Of a stretch of 5,686 nt of DNA, positions 1 to 5,154 are shown in pieces (the stretch's first letter is position 1; every line of letters begins with the position of its first letter). Origin of the DNA: Actinomycetales bacterium (lineage in GTDB: Bacteria; Actinomycetota; Actinomycetes; S36-B12). Below the pieces are notes generated by a model. That model made no database searches. It was not told where the DNA came from and saw only the letters and a program-made list of their open reading frames with translations. A program made the translations under genes and the position numbers. The stretch spans positions 1 through 5,686 of the forward strand of contig JAFIHP010000050.1 in assembly GCA_017849335.1 (NCBI GenBank). The letters run 5' to 3'.

Positions 1-390
1 CCGACGGCGACCTACGACGCGACGCTGGCCGCAGCACGGTGGCTGGACGCCAACAGCCCGGTCGATGCCCAGGTCGCCACGACCGACCCGCTCTCGGCGC
101 TGGTCCCGGCCCTGACCGGACGCCAGATGTACCTCGCGGGCGACATCTACCAGGTGGGCCTGGGCCGCGCCGACGAGATCGACGAGATCGGCCGCCGCCG
201 CGACGTGTCCGCCGCGCTGGCGACCGGTCCGAGCGTGGCCGACTACGCCGCCCTGTGCGCGGCCGGCGTCGACTACGTGTGGTCGGCCACCGCACCCACC
301 GACGTGCGGGCGACCGGCCTGGAGGTCGTCTACCAGGAGCCGGACGTCACGATCCTGAAGATGCCCGACGGGCAGTGCCCCATCCCCTGA
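1..390 (+). CDS. C-terminal part of a large membrane/surface protein, probably a GT-C-like glycosyltransferase or related polytopic protein (5' partial)
   Basis: Frame 1 is open from the first base to a TGA at 388-390, giving the last 129 residues of a protein that starts outside the window. An internal ATG at 127 lies mid-domain with no ribosome binding site and is not the true start. No membrane segment is visible here. The fragment is a soluble, acidic alpha/beta-like domain. It has a WLDANSP segment (residues 15-21), an AQVATTDP segment (24-31), a GRQMYLAGD stretch (40-48) and a GVDYVW strand (89-94), then a short hydrophobic terminal strand (VTILKM). This order resembles the extracytoplasmic C-terminal domains of long polytopic actinobacterial glycosyltransferase-like membrane proteins, in which a WL-x-x-N-[ST]-P segment follows the last helix. 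That assignment is pattern recognition only. It would fit the glycan genes downstream. The gene converges on the HNH gene, with 15 bp between their stop codons. Confidence 0.75.
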   Translation, partial: PTATYDATLAAARWLDANSPVDAQVATTDPLSALVPALTGRQMYLAGDIYQVGLGRADEIDEIGRRRDVSAALATGPSVADYAALCAAGVDYVWSATAPTDVRATGLEVVYQEPDVTILKMPDGQCPIP

Positions 391-405
391 GCCGAGTCGG
401 CGCGG

Positions 406-1959
406 TCAGAAGGGTGGCGGGTCGGCGGGTGGTCGGGGTGGTGGCGGGGGTATGAGGTCGGGTGGTTCGTGTTGGTAGACGCGGCCGAGGGGTGAGCGCC
501 AGGTGCAGGCGCCGTTGCGGTGACTGGCGGTGATGTGCCAGTAGCCGGCGGTCTTCATCTCATGGTGGTGCGTGCAGAGCGGCCCGAGGTTGCAGGCGTC
601 AGTCACCCCGCCGGCGCCGTAGGGTCTTGCGTGGTCGATCTCGCAGCGTTCGGCCGGGCGGTTGCAGCCGGGGAACCGGCAGAACTGGTCGCGGAGCCGG
701 ATGACGAACTTCTGCACGTCGCTGGCGAGGTAGTGCCGGCGGCCCGCGTCCAGGATGCACCCCGTCGCGTCGGTCACGAGGCGCCGGATCGTGGAGGAGC
801 CGCGGGCCGCGTCGGCGAGGAGGTCGGTGATCTCGTCCGCGGTGCACGGGGTGTTCCCGATGCGGCCACCCTGATCCGAGCACCCGACGATCGTGGCGAG
901 CGGGACGAGGACGTTCACGTGGACGGAGAGCTTCGCCTCGGCCACCGGGCCGGTGACCTGACCGACGGAACCCGGGTCGCCCAGGGTCAACGCCGCGAGG
1001 GCAGCCACGCGTCGCTGCCCGCGGGTGATGCAGCCGTCCGCGACCTCGAACCGGGCATCCTTCGCGAGAGTGTTCACGGCCTGCATCACGGCCTCGGCGT
1101 GCGCGGTCGGCATCACCGCCCGGATCTCCGAGGTGCCCGGCTCGAGCGGGTTGAGGAACACGCCGTGATCCTGCTCCGCCGCCCTCCGGCGGCGCGTCCG
1201 AGCACCCGTGGGGTCGATCGCCGTCACCAGCACCCGCGCCTTCCGGCCGGACTCGCCCGGGGTGTGCGTGGCCGCGAAGGGGACGACCGCCGCCAGGACC
1301 TCACGGCAGTGCTTCGCGTACTCCGCTTGCTCGCTCGGGTCGGCGCTTCCGTAGCCGGGCAGGTTCCGCAACTGCCGGCCGATCGCCCGCGCATGCTCGA
1401 TCGTGAGCGTGCCCGCGAGCATCGCCGCCAGCATCGGCCGCCACGCACCCATCAACTCCTGAGCTTCCAGGATCCGGGCCTCACCTGTCACCGGCGACAG
1501 CCGCAACGCCGCGGTCACCTCCGACCAGGCGACCTGCTCCGGGCACACGTACTGCGGCCGAGCCGGCCGATCCGGATCGACGTCCGCCGCGACCTGCGCG
1601 CGGACCTCCGCGACGACCTTCGCCGTCACCTGCGCCCGCAGGGCGGTCTCCAGGCCCGCGACGTGGGCGGCTACCCCCTGCATCTGCTGCAGCATCGTCA
1701 CCGCCTCATCCGCACTCAACTCACCGACCGCGATCTCACCCAACGTGTCCAGCAGCCCGACACCCGGAGCCTGCCCGCACGCGGACTCCAGCCACTCACC
1801 CGCCGTCGGAGCGACGAGCTCCACATCTTCCGACGGCCCATCCGCGTCGTCGTCCGGGAACGGACACACCCGATCCACCCACGCCTCGTCCGCACCGCCA
1901 TCGTCCGCGGCGCCACCCACAACGGGGCAATCGGGAAGCTCGGGATCGTTGTCGAACAT
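406..1959 (-). CDS. DUF222 domain-containing HNH endonuclease family protein (13E12 repeat family)
   Basis: This complete gene encodes 517 residues from the preferred ATG at 1959; numbers below use that start. After an acidic N-terminus (1-45) comes a long helical DUF222 region (about 60-370), including a conserved TIEHARAIGRQL segment (186-197). The C-terminal HNH domain (about 420-470) shows CRFPGC (427-432), CEIDH (439-443), an Asn at 457, then C462 and HHH (464-466), so the metal-binding cysteines and the H-N-H residues are all present. The C-terminus is proline-rich (about 499-517). The family is very common and multi-copy in actinobacteria, including the REP13E12 elements of Mycobacterium tuberculosis. 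Cellular roles are mostly unproven, so nuclease activity is only predicted. The frame extends to an ATG at 2010, but the 17 extra residues are poor and neither start has a good ribosome binding site. A -10-like CATACT six bases before 1959 favours a leaderless start there. No transposase or flanking duplication was seen. Confidence 0.93.
   Translation of the reverse strand: MFDNDPELPDCPVVGGAADDGGADEAWVDRVCPFPDDDADGPSEDVELVAPTAGEWLESACGQAPGVGLLDTLGEIAVGELSADEAVTMLQQMQGVAAHVAGLETALRAQVTAKVVAEVRAQVAADVDPDRPARPQYVCPEQVAWSEVTAALRLSPVTGEARILEAQELMGAWRPMLAAMLAGTLTIEHARAIGRQLRNLPGYGSADPSEQAEYAKHCREVLAAVVPFAATHTPGESGRKARVLVTAIDPTGARTRRRRAAEQDHGVFLNPLEPGTSEIRAVMPTAHAEAVMQAVNTLAKDARFEVADGCITRGQRRVAALAALTLGDPGSVGQVTGPVAEAKLSVHVNVLVPLATIVGCSDQGGRIGNTPCTADEITDLLADAARGSSTIRRLVTDATGCILDAGRRHYLASDVQKFVIRLRDQFCRFPGCNRPAERCEIDHARPYGAGGVTDACNLGPLCTHHHEMKTAGYWHITASHRNGACTWRSPLGRVYQHEPPDLIPPPPPRPPADPPPF
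412..450 (+). other. Potential G-quadruplex motif at the 3' end of the HNH gene
   Basis: Five G-tracts of three or more lie on the + strand at 412-414, 419-421, 427-429, 435-438 and 446-450, separated by loops of 4, 5, 5 and 7 bases. This meets the usual G3+N1-7 quadruplex pattern with one spare tract. It is the template strand of the HNH gene and sits 22 bases beyond the stop of the upstream + strand gene. The composition follows partly from proline codons in the HNH tail, so function is unproven. Confidence 0.45.
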
Positions 1960-1965
1960 GCGTAC

Positions 1966-1971
1966 AGTATG
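1966..1971 (-). promoter_or_regulatory. Candidate -10 box for a leaderless HNH transcript
   Basis: Read on the minus strand, CATACT is followed by six bases and then the ATG at 1959. An overlapping TACTGT (1969-1964) also fits TANNNT but lies only four bases from the ATG. A -10 hexamer six to seven bases before a start codon is the arrangement known for leaderless actinobacterial mRNAs, and no Shine-Dalgarno sequence is present. No convincing -35 box is seen. Confidence 0.35.
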
Positions 1972-2005
1972 GGCGGTACCCCTGACAGTGGGGCTGGGCA
2001 CCGCG

Positions 2006-2036
2006 GGCATTCCCGTTGCGTTGCACCGTGAATGCC
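2006..2036. repeat. 7-bp inverted repeat between the acyltransferase and HNH genes
   Basis: GGCATTC (2006-2012) and GAATGCC (2030-2036) are perfect inverted arms around a 17-bp spacer, which contains a tandem GTTGC pair. The repeat starts five bases beyond the acyltransferase stop and lies upstream of the preferred HNH start. It could be a weak terminator without a U-tract or a protein-binding site. The arms are less GC-rich than the surroundings, which makes chance slightly less likely but does not exclude it. Confidence 0.35.
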
Positions 2037-2040
2037 AGGC

Positions 2041-3168
2041 CTATGACGCCGCAGGGACCACGGCCTTCGGCGTCGGCCAGCGGCGGTGCGCCCAGGCGAG
2101 GATGCGCTTCTCGAACAGGTTCCACGAGACCAGGCCGACGGCCCACGAGGACGCCACCGCGATCGTCCAGATCGTGAAGACCCACAGCAGGTTGTACGGC
2201 TCGGTCGTGTCCTTCGGGCCGGTGTACCAGCGCTCGATTCCACGCAGAACCCAGAAGTGGAAGAAGTACATGAAGTACGAGTACCGCCCGATGCTGCGCA
2301 GGGACGGCCCGACCGCGGGAATCGCGTTCCCGACGACCGCGATCGCCGCAGCGATCACGACGAATCCGAGAACGAAGTAGCCCGGGGTCTCCTGGGCGTA
2401 GGTCGAGATCATCGCCAGCAGCAGCGCGCAGGCGACGAGGACGGCCGTCCATGACCGCTCGGGAACCAGGCCCTCGACGCCCCGTGTCCGCCAGATGCGC
2501 AGAACGGTGAACGCCGCCCCGCCGAGCAGGAAGAACGGCCACGAGTTGAACAGCGACAACCGGAGCCAGTCCGCGGCGATCGTACCGGCGATACCGCCGT
2601 CACCGTCGAAGGCGACGACGGCTCGCGCCGCGAACATGGACACGTAGCCCACGATCACGGTGACCGCGAGGAAGGCGACGCTGCGCCGGCGGAACCAGGA
2701 GAACAGCAGGTAGTGCCCCATCTCCTGCTGGATCGTCAGGCCCCCGGTGGGGATGTAGACCAGCGCGGGGTTCAGCCAGCCCAGGAAGAACAGCCCGAGC
2801 ACGAACCCGACCGCCGCGGGCAGTCCCGAGTCCGGAACCCCGAAGACGAGGTAGGAGATCACGAGGAACACGACCCACAGCGGCCAGATCCGGGCCCAGC
2901 GACGGGACCAGTAGTACGGCTGCGTGAACGGACGGTCGGCGGCGTGCAGGGCGAACATCAGCCAGCCCGACAGCACGAAGAAGAGCTGGACGCCGAACTG
3001 GCCGTAGTCGAGGGCGCGGAAGACCTCCATCGGCAACCGGTAGCTCCCGGTTGTCGCCACCATCGTGGACAGCGAGTGCGTCGCGATGACGCAGAGGATC
3101 GCGACACCCCGGACCGCGTCGAGCGCCGCGACACGCGGCTGGTTAGCCGGGGTCAGCGCGGTCGGCAC
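2041..3168 (-). CDS. Acyltransferase 3 family membrane protein (OafA/YrhL-type O-acyltransferase)
   Basis: This is a complete 375-residue polytopic protein of the usual length for a stand-alone acyltransferase-3 domain, with no fused SGNH domain. Family members O-acylate surface carbohydrates, lipopolysaccharide, peptidoglycan or antibiotics at the cytoplasmic membrane. The first helix carries the hallmark R-X10-H motif (R20, H31) in LDAVRGVAIL...ATHS. Next come GQFGVQLFFVLSGWLMF (56-72), a basic loop SRRWARIWPLW (88-98), and LTIQQEMGHYLL (144-155) with Glu149, which I equate with the family's WSLxxE region. SYFMYFFHFWVLR (297-309) follows near the C-terminus. About ten hydrophobic segments are apparent. 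The start is GTG at 3168, preceded by GGAG at a 9-base spacing. The gene is divergent from the PhyH-like dioxygenase and 81 bp upstream of the co-directional HNH gene. Acyl donor and acceptor cannot be read from the sequence. Glycan acylation is inferred from the neighbouring glycosyltransferase. Confidence 0.95.
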   Translation of the reverse strand: MPTALTPANQPRVAALDAVRGVAILCVIATHSLSTMVATTGSYRLPMEVFRALDYGQFGVQLFFVLSGWLMFALHAADRPFTQPYYWSRRWARIWPLWVVFLVISYLVFGVPDSGLPAAVGFVLGLFFLGWLNPALVYIPTGGLTIQQEMGHYLLFSWFRRRSVAFLAVTVIVGYVSMFAARAVVAFDGDGGIAGTIAADWLRLSLFNSWPFFLLGGAAFTVLRIWRTRGVEGLVPERSWTAVLVACALLLAMISTYAQETPGYFVLGFVVIAAAIAVVGNAIPAVGPSLRSIGRYSYFMYFFHFWVLRGIERWYTGPKDTTEPYNLLWVFTIWTIAVASSWAVGLVSWNLFEKRILAWAHRRWPTPKAVVPAAS

Positions 3169-3177
3169 GGGGTACGT

Positions 3178-3181
3178 CTCC
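3178..3181 (-). promoter_or_regulatory. Ribosome binding site of the acyltransferase gene
   Basis: Minus-strand GGAG (3181-3178) lies nine bases before the GTG at 3168 and supports that codon as the start. It sits just downstream of a GC hairpin (3188-3204), which could affect its accessibility. Confidence 0.6.
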
Positions 3182-3187
3182 GGTTCT

Positions 3188-3204
3188 GCGGGCGCTTCGC
3201 CCGC
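3188..3204 (-). repeat. GC-only hairpin in the acyltransferase 5' leader
   Basis: GCGGGCG (3188-3194) and CGCCCGC (3198-3204) form a perfect 7-bp all-G/C stem with a 3-base loop. On the minus-strand transcript it would lie between the candidate -10 box and the Shine-Dalgarno GGAG, ending six bases before the latter. It could be a leader hairpin affecting translation or an operator in the divergent control region. GC-rich DNA yields such stems by chance at some rate. Confidence 0.4.
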
Positions 3205-3214
3205 CGTCGCGCTC

Positions 3215-3221
3215 TACCCTA
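3215..3221. promoter_or_regulatory. Overlapping -10-like boxes of a divergent promoter pair
   Basis: TACCCT (3215-3220, + strand) matches TANNNT and would drive the dioxygenase gene with a leader of about 30 bases. TAGGGT (3221-3216, - strand) matches the same consensus and would drive the acyltransferase gene with a leader of about 40 bases. The two hexamers overlap by five bases, so the two directions would compete for polymerase. Neither direction has a recognisable -35 box. Confidence 0.35.
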
Positions 3222-3243
3222 GGCGCGCACCGCACCGCGGCCG

Positions 3244-3249
3244 AGGAGG
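3244..3249 (+). promoter_or_regulatory. Ribosome binding site of the PhyH-like dioxygenase gene
   Basis: AGGAGG lies six bases before the ATG at 3256. This near-perfect Shine-Dalgarno site favours that codon over the nearby in-frame ATG at 3265. Confidence 0.8.
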
Positions 3250-3255
3250 AGTCCG

Positions 3256-4302
3256 ATGTCGTTCATGACGCGCACGCTCGACCGGCTGACCGGGGGCCGG
3301 CTGACCCGCTCGGAGTTCGAGCACCGGTTCGACCGGTACCTCGCGTCGGGGGTGTGGGAGAGCGGCGACGGCGAGTCGCTCCTGGCGGCGTTCCTGGAGT
3401 CCGGGGGCACGTGGCTCACCGAGGCCTCGGAGAAGGTCACGGCGTCCGGGGTCCGGTACGACTTCGACGAGGCGGTCGACACCCTGGGTCTGTGGCGGGA
3501 GCCCGGCTCGTTCGACCGCGCGCTCGCGGACCTGCGGGCGAACGGCTACGCCCTGTGCGACGTGCTCATGCCCGACTCGACCGTCGACGATCTCTCGGCG
3601 TACTTCGCGCAGGCGCCGTGCACGCTCACCTCGGACCGGCCCACGACGCTGGCACCCGGCCAGACGGTCACCGTCGACTTCGAGAACCCGCTCGCCGAGA
3701 AGTACGCGGTCACGACGAAGGCCACGCTCGACTCGCCGACCGTGCGATCGCTGATGCTGGACCAGGGGCTGCTGCAGATCGCCCAGGCCTACCTCGGCTC
3801 GGCCCCGATCATCGACATCCTCATCGCCTGGTACTCGTTCCCGGCGCCGGACGCCAGCCGCGAGGCGGGGCAGCTGTACCACTTCGACCTCGACCGGATC
3901 CGGTGGCTGAAGGCGTTCCTGCTGCTGTCGGACCAGGACGAGGAGACGGGTGCCCACATGTACGTGCCGGGCACCCAGAAGGACCACGGGATCGACGCGT
4001 CGCTGCTGCGCAAGGGCTACGCGCGGCTGCAGGACGACGAGGTCGCGGCGCTGTACCCCCGCGACTCGTGGAAGACGATGTCCGGCCGGCGCGGCGTCGT
4101 GCTCCTGGAGGACACGCGCGGGCTGCACAAGGGGCTGCCGCTCGTCCGCGACCACCGCCTGATGCTGCAGTTCGAGTACGCGCAGTCGATGTTCGGTCAT
4201 CCGGCCGGTCTGTCGTCCGCCGAGATCGGCCCCATCGACGACCCGTACTGGCAGGCGATGCGCGAGCGCTACCCGCTGGTGTTCTCGGTCCTGGACCGCT
4301 GA
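3256..4302 (+). CDS. Phytanoyl-CoA dioxygenase (PhyH)-like Fe(II)/2-oxoglutarate-dependent oxygenase
   Basis: This complete, probably cytoplasmic protein of 348 residues has no signal peptide or membrane helix. The first 90 residues or so are helical and charged and belong to no domain I recognise. The double-stranded beta-helix oxygenase fold appears to span about 95-310. Its iron-binding triad is visible: H209 and D211 in QLYHFDLDR, and distal H291 in TRGLHKG. R301, ten residues after H291, sits where PhyH enzymes bind the 2-oxoglutarate carboxylate. The segment FLLLSDQDEETGAHMYVPGTQKDHG (221-245) matches the PhyH pattern of a YLxDxDxxNGP-like turn followed by a pGSH-like stretch. Such enzymes usually hydroxylate a C-H bond using O2 and 2-oxoglutarate. 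The substrate here is unknown. The acyltransferase and glycosyltransferase neighbours suggest a glycan, lipid or nucleotide-sugar precursor, but that is inference. The 3' end overlaps the opposing glycosyltransferase by 34 bp. Confidence 0.9.
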   Translation: MSFMTRTLDRLTGGRLTRSEFEHRFDRYLASGVWESGDGESLLAAFLESGGTWLTEASEKVTASGVRYDFDEAVDTLGLWREPGSFDRALADLRANGYALCDVLMPDSTVDDLSAYFAQAPCTLTSDRPTTLAPGQTVTVDFENPLAEKYAVTTKATLDSPTVRSLMLDQGLLQIAQAYLGSAPIIDILIAWYSFPAPDASREAGQLYHFDLDRIRWLKAFLLLSDQDEETGAHMYVPGTQKDHGIDASLLRKGYARLQDDEVAALYPRDSWKTMSGRRGVVLLEDTRGLHKGLPLVRDHRLMLQFEYAQSMFGHPAGLSSAEIGPIDDPYWQAMRERYPLVFSVLDR

Positions 4303-5063
4303 CGCGCGCGCCTCGTGACCTCGCGCGCGGCGGCGCGCGTCGCGACCCGCACCGGCTGCTCCCACAGCCAGGACAGCCGCCGGGCGCGCGCCGACAGATA
4401 GCGGCGCTTGACCGCCTCCGACTCGTCGAGTGACGTCGTGCGGTCGGAGACCGTGAGGGAGTCGGGGTGCCAGCGGAAGCTGGACACCACGGTGCCGACG
4501 TCGACGAAGGACCCCTGACGGCGCAGCTTCAGCAGCAGATCCAGGTCGAACGCGAACCGCAGCGAGGCGTCGACGCCACCGACCGCCTGCCACGCGTCCA
4601 ACCGGACGAGCATGCCCGGCTGGGGGATGAGGTCCGGTCCCCACGGCAGGATCCGCTGCGCCCAGCGGCCCGCCTGGCTCGTCCACAGATGCCGGCCCTG
4701 GTCGTCGATGTAGGCACACGCCCCGTAGGCCACCACCCGTCCGCGATCCGCGGACAGCGCGCGCGTCGTCGACGCGAGCGAGCCCGGGGCCAGCAGGTCG
4801 TCGTCCCCGATCCAGTTCACGTACCGGTGGTCCGGACCCGCCGTCGCCACGCCGACGTTCACCGCGGCCGGCAGGCTCCCCGGATCGTCCACGACCCGGG
4901 CGCCGCGATCCGCCGCGAGGTCCCGCGCCGCGGTCGCGTCACGCGGCGTGACCAGCACGACATCCGCCGCGACGTCCTGCGCGGCGATCGAATCCAGGGT
5001 CTGCTGCAGGAAGTCCAGCCGCCGTCCCAGGGTGGGCACGACAAGGAGGACCGGCGCCGACAC
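4269..5063 (-). CDS. Glycosyltransferase family 2 (GT-A fold)
   Basis: This is a complete protein of 264 residues from the preferred GTG at 5063. GT2 enzymes transfer a sugar from a nucleotide-sugar donor, usually at the cytoplasmic face of the membrane. The N-terminal beta strand and nucleotide-binding start are VLLVVPTLGRRLDFLQQTLDSI (5-26). WIGDDDLLAPGSL (84-96) carries the metal and donor-binding DXD equivalent (D87-D89). The acceptor side shows PQPGMLVRLDAWQAVGGVD (148-166) and FDLDLLLKL (172-180), where the acidic residues are the likely catalytic-base region. SFRWHPDSLTVS (195-206) follows, then an Arg-rich C-terminal tail with no membrane helix. The frame could run back to a TTG at 5141, but those 26 residues are Pro/Arg-rich, precede the usual GT2 start, and would cover the opposing promoter. 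No Shine-Dalgarno precedes the GTG, but a TACCGT box six bases upstream suggests a leaderless message. Sugar specificity cannot be deduced. Confidence 0.93.
   Translation of the reverse strand: MSAPVLLVVPTLGRRLDFLQQTLDSIAAQDVAADVVLVTPRDATAARDLAADRGARVVDDPGSLPAAVNVGVATAGPDHRYVNWIGDDDLLAPGSLASTTRALSADRGRVVAYGACAYIDDQGRHLWTSQAGRWAQRILPWGPDLIPQPGMLVRLDAWQAVGGVDASLRFAFDLDLLLKLRRQGSFVDVGTVVSSFRWHPDSLTVSDRTTSLDESEAVKRRYLSARARRLSWLWEQPVRVATRAAAREVTRRARQRSRTENTSG
4301..4341. repeat. CG-alternating inverted repeat at the dioxygenase stop, possible terminator
   Basis: Bases 4301-4309 pair perfectly with 4333-4341 (9 bp, GACGCGCGC against GCGCGCGTC) around a 23-base loop. Three alternating C/G tracts lie inside (about 4303-4311, 4322-4329 and 4333-4339). 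The left arm begins within the dioxygenase TGA, and the whole element is coding sequence for the Arg-rich tail of the opposing glycosyltransferase. It could end the + transcript as a U-less hairpin, or simply reflect Arg codons (CGN/GCG) in GC-rich DNA. Confidence 0.3.
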
Positions 5064-5069
5064 GCGTGA

Positions 5070-5075
5070 ACGGTA
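5070..5075 (-). promoter_or_regulatory. Candidate -10 box for a leaderless glycosyltransferase transcript
   Basis: Minus-strand TACCGT (5075-5070) is followed by six bases and the GTG at 5063, the same geometry as seen before the HNH gene. No Shine-Dalgarno sequence and no clear -35 box are present. Confidence 0.35.
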
Positions 5076-5094
5076 CCGAACGGGTGCTGGGAGG

Positions 5095-5100
5095 TACCCT
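5095..5100 (+). promoter_or_regulatory. Candidate -10 box for the downstream membrane protein gene
   Basis: TACCCT is identical to the hexamer proposed before the dioxygenase gene at 3215-3220. Transcription starting near 5107 would leave a leader of about 50 bases containing the AGGAGG site. No clear -35 box is visible; a 17-base spacing would place it on the opposing -10 region. Confidence 0.35.
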
Positions 5101-5140
5101 GATGGCCGCCCCGGTCCGGTCCGCGGATCGGCTTCGGGCA

Positions 5141-5146
5141 AGGAGG
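5141..5146 (+). promoter_or_regulatory. Ribosome binding site of the membrane protein gene
   Basis: AGGAGG lies eight bases before the GTG at 5155. It is decisive for choosing that GTG as the start, since no ATG start is available at the beginning of this frame. Confidence 0.8.
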
Positions 5147-5154
5147 CACGCGCC

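Noticed and set aside
391..401. Palindrome GCCGAGTCGGC between the first two convergent stops, as a terminator
   Set aside because: With a single central base it can form only a 3-bp stem with a 5-base loop, and no U-tract follows on either strand.
39..455. Open frame on the + strand overlapping the first gene
   Set aside because: The translation is mostly Arg, Gly and Pro. The alternative frame from base 1 gives a normal protein with plausible secondary structure and a stop at 388-390.
520..2031. Long open frame of 503 codons on the + strand, antisense to the HNH gene
   Set aside because: It mirrors the HNH gene, is rich in Arg, Gly, His and Asp with no recognisable motif, and lacks a ribosome binding site. 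Long antisense frames are expected opposite GC-biased coding sequence.
3214..4719. Long open frame of 501 codons on the - strand across the dioxygenase and part of the GT2 gene
   Set aside because: It is opposite the well-supported dioxygenase and in a different frame from the GT2 protein. Its composition is Arg/Val-rich and low in complexity, so it is a shadow frame.
5064..5141. Upstream extension of the GT2 gene to a TTG at 5141
   Set aside because: The added 26 residues are Pro/Arg-rich and precede the normal GT2 start. The extension would run over the opposing promoter, with no good ribosome binding site.
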